Assembly (NCBI GenBank): GCA_029449235.1
Contig: JANATG010000003.1
Location: 1,736,001 to 1,800,000 of the forward strand
DNA length: 64,000 bases
Direction: 5' to 3'
Source: Linnemannia schmuckeri
Lineage: Eukaryota; Mortierellomycota; Mortierellomycetes; Mortierellales; Mortierellaceae
Shown: piece by piece, positions 24,063 through 33,382 of the stretch
How the letters are laid out: every line of letters starts with the position of its first letter
Numbering within the stretch: the first letter of the stretch is position 1
Program-made: the position numbers and the translations under genes
The notes under the pieces: model-generated
The model's database searches: none
Told to the model about the DNA's origin: nothing
The model's input: only the letters and a program-made list of their open reading frames with translations

Positions 24063-24732
24063 TTAGGCTTCGCCTGGGACCCTGGCCTTGCAGGCAACAA
24101 TCTTGACCTTGTCCGCCGTCACCGAGTCATGTTCGAAGCGGAAGGTTGGGTTCGACAGCACAAAGGTCCATACATCATCCAGCGATCGATAGTTATCCAA
24201 GTGGGCCTATGTATTTCCATGGAGAGGATAAACAATAAGGATTTTTGAACAACAACAATACACAAAAAATAGGGAGGGTGGAAGGGAGCAGCGCACATAC
24301 ACAGACACAGCAGATCAGACAGTACTTCTTTCACTTTACCCTGAAGTTAGCACGGTTGCGCACGCGACTGCTCAGTGCGTCTGCAATACTCATGTCAAAC
24401 TAGTACCACCACCAAGTCAGAACAGTATAAACGTTAGCCACCTCTGCCCTATGCTGAGTGACTGGACAATGGGAAGAAAGAAGAAGGGCGCGCTGTTTGT
24501 ACCTGAGCGAGGACACGCATGGCAAGCTGAGGGTTGATGTGTCCCGACTGAATCAATTCATCGAGCGAATCGATGAGGGCCAAACCAATGCTATTTCACC
24601 ATGGCAGCAAGCAAACTATGTTAAAACAAGGAACAAGAACAATAGTGCTTTTTTTCTTTCATTAAATAAAATATGGCCACAACAGCGTCTTCCATACCTG
24701 GACTTTCTGTAGTGCTCGTAATACTGCGACAT
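24063..24732 (-). CDS. TOA2: Transcription initiation factor IIA gamma (small) subunit
   Basis: Four short exons on the minus strand run from ATG 24732 (MSQYYEHYRKS) to TAA at 24063-24065 and encode about 107 aa, the normal size for this subunit. The N-terminal four-helix part reads IGLALIDSLDELIQSGHINP, then AMRVLAQFDMSIADALSSRV. The C-terminal beta-barrel part holds the diagnostic DDVWTFVLSNPTFRF. TFIIA gamma pairs with the large subunit and stabilises TBP on the TATA box. The gene is divergent from the PRPP synthetase gene, with 364 bp between start codons. The large subunit gene is also in this window, at 44594-46002. Confidence 0.93.
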
Positions 24733-25096
24733 GGTAAGGAAGAAAGAGATGGAATGATGCCCATCGTCATGATCCCCTCTGGTGGCTATTTATTGCTCCC
24801 TTGTGGATACACGTGACCACAAGCCACCATCCAACCATCACCATCAATGTCCGGAGAGCACACAAACAGTCCCCTCGCAGACTTTAATTGAGAAATGACT
24901 CTTTAGTTGCTGCCTGTTCTTTTTTTTTTTTTGTCCTTCTGTTCCCTACTCCCCACACTTCCTCTCCCGCCCTAATACCTTAACCGCCTCCCCTCTCCTC
25001 TCCCTTTCACGCCTTCGTCCCCCTTGCGCGTCGAGCCTCTCTCCCCTCTCTTCCCTCTCTTTCTCCCACTCTCTTACATTACTTCCTCTTATAACC
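24733..25096. promoter_or_regulatory. Compact divergent promoter of TFIIA gamma and PRPP synthetase
   Basis: Only 364 bp separate the two start codons. The right-hand half (24940-25080) is strongly pyrimidine-rich on the plus strand, directly before the PRPP synthetase ATG, and a T-run lies near 24920. CACGTG occurs once, at about 24811-24816, and could bind a bHLH factor. Co-regulation is inference from arrangement only. Confidence 0.4.
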
Positions 25097-27248
25097 ATGC
25101 GCAACATCGTCGTGTTCAGTGGTAAAATAACCATGTTCACACCTTGATCAACTCCAAAAAACGCAAAAAAAGAAAATTTTTTAGTTGTTTGTGCTGTTGT
25201 TGTTTTTCCACCCACGGAGCAGAGACTTTTTTTTCGTTCTTTTTCCTTCTTGGAAAGGAAGCATCCCCCGAGACATAATATCCTCTCGCCTGCCCTCGGG
25301 TTCAACCGCAAGAAACAAATAGATGGAAAGAGGAAAAAAAATCAATGAAGAGTTTCGCTTGAGAGTCCTCCCTTCTCACTCGTCTTTACTCTCTTCTTGC
25401 TTCTCCTTCTCCTTCCATTCTCCTTTGCTCTCTGCCGATATGGACCCCACCTCGGACAATCTCATATCCTATAGGCAGCTCGCACCCTGCTTTGGTCGAC
25501 CAGATCTGTGCCCGTCTCGGCGTCTCCCCCGGCCAGGTCAAGCTGTCAAAGTTCGCCAACAAGGAGACCAACGTCGAGATTGGCGACAGTGTCCGTAACA
25601 AGGACGTCTTCATCATCCAGTCCGGATGCGGTGCCGTCAACGACAACTTGATGGAGCTACTCATCATGCTCGGTAAGTACCTCCCATATCCGTCACATAC
25701 ATCATAGCCATGTGTCCATGTTCAATATCCAAACTCCTGCAACTCAGTGATCCACTGTTCAATGACGCATGGGCACCTCTCCCTCCTTTCCCCTTCTTCC
25801 TCGCATGCGCGGTTGAAAACGAACGAATGGTTTCTTTTTTATTCGTTTCGACTTTCTTCCTCTCCCCCATTGCTCTCGTTGTCGACCCTAACGAATGGCT
25901 TCATTGATCACTCACACTCATTATCGCCCTGTCCTTTGTCCTCGTGCACCATCGTAGCTGCTTGCAAGACCGCCAGTGCCCGCCGCATCACCGCTGTCAT
26001 CCCCTGCTTCCCCTATGCCCGTCAGCCCGATGCTCCCTACAAGAAGAACGGCATGCCTCTGTCGCGCGTCCCTCCTAATGTCTTCTTTGGATACACCGGA
26101 GCCAGCACTCCCTTCTCCTTGCCTGTCACCCCTGCAGGCACTCCCCTCCAGACCCCCAGTTTGGAACGCATCGACCGCAAGAATCCCTTCGACAAGATGT
26201 TTGATTCCACTAACGAATCCAACTCGGACATCGAATCCGCTGCGACTTCGCCCACCCTCTCGCCCGCAGGAGGTGCTAATGGAATCACTCCTGCCGTGTC
26301 TAACTTGAGGATTGAGGGAGAGGTCAACAAGCCTCGCCTTCTTGCCCCTCGCGGAATTCGCCCCCAGTCCTTGTCCCAGCCTTCGCAATTGCTCCTCCCT
26401 TCCACCAACGGCAACCCTTCCGCTATGAATCCCCAGAACTGTGTTACCAGCGATCAGGTCAACCCCCATAAGGGCGGATACAAGCACTGGGTTGCTCGCT
26501 CCGGTACCCTGATTGCCAACCTTTTGGTCACCGCCGGTAAAAATCTTTGATTTTGTAGATGTTATTGTTTTGGCGAAAATGGTTTAATATTTTCATTCAA
26601 TTGTACTCGTTTTACTGACTTTTTGCCATTATCAAATTAGGTGCTGATCATATTATCACCATGGACTTGCACGACCCTCAGTTCCAAGGCTTCTTTGATA
26701 TCCCCGTCGATAACTTGTACGGACAACCCTTGATGGTCAAATACATTCGCGACAAGATCCCCAACTGGGAGGACGCCGTCGTTGTCTCGCCCGATGCTGG
26801 TGGAGCCAAGCGTGCGACCGTCATTGCCGACAAGCTGGGCATGGAGTTTGCTTTGATTCACAAGGAGCGTCGTCAAATCCAGGCTCCCCACAAGTCCGAC
26901 ATGATGTTGGTCGGAGATGTCAAAGACAAAGTCTGCATCTTGGTTGACGATATTGCCGACACCTCGTTCACGATCACCAAGGCGGCCAAGGTCCTTCAGC
27001 AGAACGGAGCACAAAAGATCTACGCCATCATCACCCACGCCATTATGTCTGGAGATGCCATTACCAGGATCCAGAACTCGTGCATTGACCAGGTCATTGT
27101 CAGCAACAGTATCCCCCAGGAAGAGCATTTGGCTGGCTGCCCTAAGATGAAGGTTTTCAACGTCGCCCCCATCTTTGCCGAGGCCATCCGCAGGATACAC
27201 AACGGCGAGAGTGTCAGCATGTTGTTTGATGTCATGGATTTGATCTAG
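25097..27248 (+). CDS. Ribose-phosphate pyrophosphokinase (PRPP synthetase) with a large internal insertion
   Basis: Four exons (25097-25121, 25475-25672, 25958-26536, 26641-27248) sum to 1410 bp, giving 469 aa against about 318 for ordinary family members. The N-terminus is MRNIVVFSG, then SSHPALVDQICARLGV. FANKETNVEIGDSVRNKDVF and ITAVIPCFPYARQPDAPYKK are conserved. The excess follows directly after that: a Ser/Thr/Pro/Asn-rich stretch of roughly 140 residues before the core resumes at SGTLIANLLVTAGADH. HIITMDLHDPQFQGFF and the PRPP-binding loop VCILVDDIADTSFTITKAAK are intact. The enzyme makes PRPP from ribose 5-phosphate and ATP for nucleotide, His and Trp synthesis. Fungal PRPP synthetases often form hetero-oligomers of subunits carrying non-homologous regions. 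The insert position makes a regulatory subunit as plausible as a catalytic one. Confidence 0.92.
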
Positions 27249-27488
27249 AGAGAGAAAAAGTGTTTTTTGACTCATTTAAACTACTTTGTTTACTTTTTTG
27301 TTTTTTTTGTTCGACTTTCATCCGCATCCCACTCTACACTCACTCATTCACACTCAATTGCATATCACATTAAAAAGAACCCGCCTTATTCTGATACAAA
27401 CATATATATAACTGGACCTCTATTACTGTCTCGGTAGTCTTACTTTTCGAAACTGTCTTTTGAACACAGCAAAATATTGAAGAGATCC

Positions 27489-29191
27489 TTATTCTTCAAG
27501 GCTACGCAAGTACGCAGAAAGGGTTTCAACGCTCCACCCAGCCCTCCGCATCTTCAACACATTCTCTGCCGCCTGCTTATGCCCCCTCTTGGCCGCCTCG
27601 ATATAGTACTCCATCACCGACCAGCCATTCCGACCGACACTCAACCCAATATCGTAAAACACCGCAATCGCATAAAACGCATCTGCAGATCCTTTCCCGC
27701 TCGCCTTGGTATACTGCTGTAACGCCTTTGCATAGTCCTGTGGGACACCCCTCCCTTCCTCGTAGAGACTCCCCAGGTTCAGCATGGCGATTATATTCCC
27801 TTTCTTGGCAGCCTTCCGGAACCATTCTGCGGCTTGGGTGGAATCCTGGTCTACACCACCCTGACCAAGCTCGTAGAAACATCCGACTTTTCTTTGTGCC
27901 TCCGAATGCCCCTTCTCGGCAGCCTTGCGGAACCATTCCATCGCCTTGACATGATCTTGCTCAATTTTCCCCTCGTCACCAAGATAATAAATGTCGCCAA
28001 TGTTGACCTCTGCCTGGCCTTCGCCCTCATCCATCCCCACAGCGATCGCCTTCAGGAGCCATTCCATGGCCTTTGAGAAATCCTTGGGCACGCCATCTCC
28101 GTTCATGTGGAGATAGCCTATATTGTTGAATGCCTCTCCGATGCCCTGCTCGGCAGCCTTCAGGTACCATTTCATGGCGAGGGCGGAGTCCTATTCGACG
28201 CCACCTTGGCCTAGGTCGTACATTACTGCAATCTTGAGTTGTGCTTGGGCGTCGCCCTTTTCGGCCAGTGCGCGTGTGACCTTTGCAGCGGCTGCTTTGG
28301 TGTCAGCTTCTTTCTCCTTGTCAGTTCGTTTGCCTTCCAGTGCGACTTGTTTCATTGCGAATTCAAGGTGCTGTAAGCTACCGCGCTGGACTTGTGGTGC
28401 ACGTGCCGAAATTTTGATTGTGCCTGCTGTCGGTTGTTGCTTTTTGTCTGATGCAGCGAGCTTTGGCTTGTCGGCGAGGGTACGCCTGTTGTCGATAGGG
28501 GTTGTTGATTGGCTGACTGTAAAGACAGTAGGTGGGCGGGCAAGAGTAGGCAAGAGTTGAAGTCCTGGAGCTGATAGGTTAGGCGGATCGATATGCAAGT
28601 AGTTCTCCAAGGCCACCAATTCGTCGCCGTAGGCCGGGTTCCTTCCGGTGGTCGCGGTCATGGGGGGCACAGAAGGAGGTGAGTCGATGTGCGTGTAGTT
28701 TTGAAGAGCCGCCTCGACTTCTCCGTAGACTGGGTGTCTTCTGTTCGCAAGGTTCTCCTGAGTCAATTGTGAAAGTGTCGTCGTTGTTGTTGATTGTTGA
28801 GCGACTGTCGCTGTCTTGAGAATAACTTCCAACGTGGCTCCCGGCATAGCTTCGACTCTTGGAGGATTGAGACTAACATATGAAATAAGAGAATAAGCCA
28901 GCATCGCATTTAGGACATGAAAAAGCTACAAGAAAAAAAAAGCGCCAACGATTTTTTTTTAATACGAGTAGGGGCGTACGTGTCAAGGTTGGCATCCTTC
29001 AAGAAAGGTACTGCTCTGTACTGGTACTGGAGGTATAGCGCGTTTGGGAAGACCATGAGGATATCGTCCCAGAGAACGACATCTTTCCTAGTCGAGGCGT
29101 CGTGGTGGATGACAATGTTGACGGTCTTGTTCTTGCTGGCTAGGTATACTGGTTGTACACCTTCTTCTTCCTCTGCTTCGGCGTGCAGCAT
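27489..29191 (-). pseudogene. Sel1-repeat protein, copy A, with one in-frame TAG
   Basis: Exon 1 is 28980-29191 and exon 2 is 27489-28872, totalling 532 codons. Exon 1 encodes the family N-terminal domain (VVLWDDILMVFPNALYLQYQ). A linker carries two copies of the family motif (HPVYGEVEAALQNYTHID and NPAYGDELVALENYLHID). Sel1 repeats of the form A-x-x-W-x-x-K-A-A-x-x-G follow to the C-terminus. Codon 298, at 28191-28193, is TAG in the context YDLGQGGVE-stop-DSALAMKWY. The equivalent position in other repeats holds Gln, Lys or Arg (for example GQGGVDQDSTQAAEWF in this same protein), so a CAG to TAG change is likely. Everything before and after is open. It may be a fresh pseudogene, an allele, a readthrough gene or a base error. 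Sel1 proteins act as scaffolds, and no substrate is known here. Confidence 0.7.
28191..28193 (-). other. In-frame TAG inside Sel1 copy A
   Basis: Sense-strand context is GGC GTC GAA TAG GAC TCC GCC. It interrupts a perfect Sel1 repeat and no intron can remove it without destroying that repeat. Confidence 0.85.
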
Positions 29192-29735
29192 GTGGAGGAG
29201 GAGATTCGATTTGTTTGGTGTAAGGGAAATTGGTTGAATGAAAACAAGAGGCAAAGTGGAGAGGATTGGAAGATAAGTGTGAGAAATAGGAGAGAAGGAA
29301 GAAGAGACGAAATGGTGAATGAACGTGAAGAAAAATGAAAGCAAACAGAAAAAAAAAAGTTTGGACAAAAGAAAAGGTCAATCTAGAAACAGGGTCCAAG
29401 CACGAAGATGACCCGCCGCGGCGTGGTGGCGTAGTGGCAGTGCTGAAGATGCGGAAAATCCGGAAGAAAAAGAAAAAGTCCAGAATTCTGACTTCAGGCA
29501 ATCCTCACTCAGCTTTCTTAATATCAATGTTGATCTCCGTTGGAAAAAAAACTACTTGGTCTAACTTTACGATTTCAGTTTAATCAGCAAAGAAACATCC
29601 GGTAGGAGTCAGGTTCACCGCTTGGCTTTTACTCAGTGATCCCTGGGGCCCCTTTAGCGCGTCCAGGGGCAGTGGAAAAGGTTATATGAAAGTCATTAAA
29701 ACAATTCAATCGGCATCTGAATCGATAAATTTTAT
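29192..29735. other. Intergenic between Sel1 copies A and B
   Basis: Holds the copy A promoter, which is CT-rich on the minus strand and A/G-rich on the plus strand (29270-29380), and the copy B 3' region. A small inverted repeat (CCCTGG, then CCAGGG) lies near 29640-29670. No exon is supported. Confidence 0.4.
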
Positions 29736-30826
29736 TTATGCGAACAACTTCCCAACCGTGCTCCACAAGGATGCAGACTGCTGTGGCTGTTGTTGAGGGT
29801 TGCCCTGAAAAAACTTTTTGATCTCACGCAAGCTTTCCTCGGCATCCGTATGACCTTGCTCCGCCGCCTTGCTGTACCAATCTCTGGCCATTGACAAACT
29901 CGGTGGAACGCCTTGACCGTTACAATACAAATCACCGATCCTGAACTGTGCGTCGGCATACCCTTGCTCAGCTGCCTTCATGTACCATTTCTTCGCGGTC
30001 AAATAGTTCTGTCGAACGCCGCCTCCACCCTCATACAGCATCCCAACTCCGACCTGTACCTCTGCATGCCCATGTTCGTCGGCCGCCTTCATAAACCACT
30101 CCATTGCCTTTGAGTAGTCCTGCGGCGTACCATACCCATCCTTGTACATGAACCCAAGGCCGGTCTGACCCCTAGGGTTTCCTTGATTAGCAGACTTCAC
30201 GAACCACTCCAAAGCTGTCGTAAAGCTCGCTTTTACGCCGACGCCAAGACCAGACTTGTAAATAAAACCGAGGTCGTTCTAGGCGTTACTACTCCCACGC
30301 TCCGCCGCCTTTTTGTACCATCCCATAGCAAGCTCTTGGTTTTGAGGAACACCCAAACCTCGAGACAGCATTAGTCCGACTCTGTACTGGCCATCAGCGT
30401 TTCCATGCTCAGCTGCCCTACGGTACCAATGCACCGCTTCCCCCAAATTCTTCTCAGCGCCGCCGGTACTTTCTTCCATTCTTTTTCCTCATCCCTCTCT
30501 CTTACTTCCTTCTTTTTTTTATAGAAATCATCAACATCTTAATGAGCAATAGCGCATAGCTTACCTTCCTGATACATCATTCCCAACTTGACTTGTGCAG
30601 CGGTGTCTTCGTTCTTTGCATTAAAAAGAGTCTGTGAAAAATTGTTCAGCAGCACTTGAGGCGAACACTTGTTGATGTCGGACCGTGCTGAAGATACCTT
30701 GGAGGTATGGTCGTTGGAAAGAAACTGGGCTAGGCCAGACTGTTGGGCGAACGTGGCTGGATCCTCCATGTGATTATAGTTTTCCATCGCTGCCTGCAGT
30801 CTGTCCAAGGGTTGCAGCTTGGTCAT
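29736..30826 (-). pseudogene. Sel1-repeat protein, copy B, lacking the N-terminal domain and with one in-frame TAG
   Basis: Exons 30565-30826 and 29736-30472, joined by a 92-bp intron, total 333 codons. It starts MTKLQPLDRLQAAMENYNHM, which is a diverged form of the family linker motif. The N-terminal domain that exon 1 encodes in copies A, C and D is absent, and I find no trace of it in 30827-31469. The Sel1 repeats are well kept (NLGEAVHWYRRAAEHGNADG; DYSKAMEWFMKAADEHGHAE). Codon 152, at 30279-30281, is TAG in AAERGSSNA-stop-NDLGFIYKSG. Sel1 repeats normally have Gln or Glu in the A-x-A-Q position, so CAG to TAG is the simplest explanation. The C-terminal half stays fully open to the natural stop. 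Confidence 0.68.
30279..30281 (-). other. In-frame TAG inside Sel1 copy B
   Basis: Sense-strand context is AGT AAC GCC TAG AAC GAC CTC. It sits in the conserved A-Q position of a Sel1 helix and no plausible intron removes it. Confidence 0.85.
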
Positions 30827-31469
30827 AGACTTGGTGATCAAGTACAGCGATCCAAAGAGAATGAGAGGAGTGAACGGTGAAAAGGGTTGAGGTGAGAGTA
30901 GTGTGCAATGAAGGAAGAGGAATCGAGGGGAAGTGAGAGAAAGGGAAAGATAGGAAGAGAAGTGGAAGGGATTCAACCTTTTGTCCTTGAACGAAGAAAA
31001 AAAAAAAAAAAAAAAAAAAGAATGGAGCCCACGAACTAAACAAAAATCGACCTTTAGTGAGTAAATGGCAAAGTATGTGGCAGGACACAGCAGTCCATTG
31101 AGTCAAAAAAAAAAAAAAGAGCAATGTGATGTAGTCGTGGCTTGTTAACCCTGCCACAAGGTCGCGGTGAAAATCCGAGTACATCAACGCTGTTCCTGAA
31201 TTCTCGCTTTCATTGAACTTATCATCAATAATCAGTTGGACGAAGCCACAACGCCAGGATGGTAACCCCTACATAATGCAATTTTGCTGGGGTTCAGTAT
31301 TCTGTCCTTCTTTCAAAGTATCCTTCCTTCCTCTCTCCTTCGCGCGACAAAGGGAAAAAAAGACGCAATTTTTATTCTCAAGTAAACAAAGATAAAAATT
31401 CATAACGATGAGAAAGAGATATTAGAATGTGCACTATTACAAGTTCATTTTTTTGACTTGTTGCCGTCA
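30827..31469. other. Intergenic between Sel1 copies B and C
   Basis: Carries an A23 homopolymer at 30997-31019 and a second A-run near 31107. The sequence just upstream of copy B is CT-rich on the minus strand. No exon and no N-terminal domain relic was found. Confidence 0.45.
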
Positions 31470-32993
31470 TCATAGTTGTTGCACTTGGTGTTGTCGTTGT
31501 CGTTTTTGTCGTCGAGAAATCTTTTTCTTGAGCGCATCAAGGCAACACCAAGCATCATCCTTACCACTTTGCCCAGTCCTCTCATACCACTTCTTGGCCT
31601 TTTGCAAATCCTGCGGAAGCCCTTCGTAGCCAGTGCAATACATTTCTGCAACGAGAAGCTGGGCGGACGAATTTCCTTGTACTGCAGCCTTCATGTACCA
31701 TTCGAACGCCTTCAAATCATCCTCCGGAGCACCGCCCCTACCATTGCCATAAAGACCACCCACGTGTCTTTGAGCTAATGGGTTTCCGCCCTCAGCAGCT
31801 TTGAGATACCATTCAAACGACTTTGACAGGTCCTGCTGAACGTCCGAGCCGTTCTCATACTGCTTTCCAATTTCCATTTGCGCAAACGTATTCCCTCCTT
31901 CAGCTGCCTTGAGGTACCATTCGAAGGCTGCTTTGAGATTAATCGGACATCCATGGCCCTTTTCGCGCAATTCGCCTATAGCGTGCTGAGCCCCGACATG
32001 TCCTTGCTTGGCTGCCTTGAGGTACCACTCCGTGGCCTGGACATAGTTTTTTGAATCAACATTATGCCAACCACCGTACTGGTTTCCTGTCTGATACTGC
32101 GCCTCGGCATCTCCCAGCTCGGCAAGCTTTCGGGTTACTGCATCACGCGTCCGGGCCTCCCTGTCATGAAGTCGAGCATCTTCCTCAAGTATCCGGATCA
32201 CTTCCTCGCCCTCGTAGTCGCCTTCGCCTTTGACTCCATCGTCCCAGTAATATCAATCGTCCCGGTAGTGTTCATCTCCGAGTGGAGGCCGACCCATTGG
32301 ATTCTCAGGGTAGCCGATCCCGATGTCAACCTGCTGGTCTTGCGCTGTGTCCTTAGCGTCGTTATCGTCATCCTCGAGACTGCCCGGGTAAAGCTGAGGT
32401 CCCCGAGCTGATAGGCTGGGCCTATCAATGTGTGTGTAGTTTTCCATGGCTTCCAGCTCGTCTCCCCACACAGGAATTCTCCTAACAGACACATCAACGA
32501 CGATGGCTTCCTTTTGAGGTGGCTCCTGCGTCATGTTTCGAGTAGATTCCTGTGCAGGCCCTGTAGCGTCGTCAACTAGTGGGGAGCATTCAACGATTAT
32601 TTTCAGGACCGCACCAGGGATAGCAGCAATGCGAGATGGATCCAGACTGTGTCATTTTTGCACAGCAGCAAGAAGTAATAGAATAGCGAAGGTCGTTAGG
32701 AGAAAAAAAAATGAGTTTATCAGGGCGAAAAAGCAAATATTGCATACGGCTTTAAGAAACATAAGGCAAACTTACTCTTTAAAGTCGCTGCTCTTCAGGA
32801 AAGGAAGCACTCTCTGTCCGTGCTGGAGGTAGAGGGCGTCGCGAAAGACTCGAAGGATGTCACCCCAGAGGACAATGGGTTTTCCTGAGAGCGGGTCCTG
32901 GTGCGTGGTTATGTGAACGGTCTTGCTCTTGTTGCCAGTGAGTCGAATGACTTGAATGGTGTCGTCCTGGTGGCTATCGACTGAATTCTCCAT
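31470..32993 (-). pseudogene. Sel1-repeat protein, copy C, with one in-frame TGA
   Basis: Exon 1 is 32776-32993 and exon 2 is 31470-32646, totalling 465 codons. The N-terminal domain reads IQVIRLTGNKSKTVHITTH, then IVLWGDILRVFRDALYLQHG, then PSRIAAIPGAVLKIIV. The linker motif is IPVWGDELEAMENYTHIDRP. Codon 204, at 32253-32255, is TGA in GDEHYRDD-stop-YYWDDGVKGEG, within the acidic linker before the repeats. About six Sel1 repeats follow without further damage (AQYQTGNQYGGWHNVDSKNY onward) and the C-terminus is Gln/Arg/His-rich. CGA or TGG to TGA would explain the stop. An intron across the linker cannot be fully excluded, but no consensus donor and acceptor pair was seen. Confidence 0.65.
32253..32255 (-). 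other. In-frame TGA inside Sel1 copy C
   Basis: Sense-strand context is CGG GAC GAT TGA TAT TAC TGG. It lies in the linker, where loss of sequence would be tolerated, so an unrecognised intron is somewhat more possible here than in copies A and B. Confidence 0.75.
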
Positions 32994-33382
32994 GGGTGTG
33001 AATGTGTATGATGTCGAGAGTGACAATATGCCGCTCTCAGAAGAAGAAGAAGAAGAAGAGAGGATGTTGTAAGAGTTGGCGAGTAGTTGGTGGTTTGATG
33101 TGTATGGGAAGAAAAAGAAAGAATGAGATCGATATTGATATTCATATGGGTTTGGTTGTCTGTAAGTCTGCGCCATTTGCCAATGGTGGCTTTTGTGCAC
33201 GCATTTGCTCTCTCTTTTTTTTGCCTCATTGAAGTAAGAAATTCAGGGACATTCTCGTTCATCATTGATCAACTTTATATGTATTAACCTCTTTTCGAAT
33301 TATATATATCATCATCAGTATTATTGGGTTGAAATATTCAAAATTTGAGAAGGCTGCTCTGTCCTTCATTAGAAAAGGGGTT
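32994..33382. other. Intergenic between Sel1 copies C and D
   Basis: Contains a GAA trinucleotide run near 33041-33060 and an AT-rich stretch with TATATATATC near 33300, on the 3' side of copy D. No exon is supported. Confidence 0.4.

Noticed and set aside
26637..27275. Minus-strand open frame of 212 codons
   Set aside because: Antisense shadow of the PRPP synthetase last exon, including its PRPP-binding loop.
29640..29670. Short inverted repeat (CCCTGG/CCAGGG) as a transposon end or tRNA-like element
   Set aside because: The stem is only six base pairs and no D-, anticodon- or T-arm pattern or second element end was found.
32195..32260. Intron removing the TGA in Sel1 copy C
   Set aside because: I found no donor and acceptor pair with consensus and a sensible branch site. 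The possibility is kept as a caveat because the stop lies in a linker.
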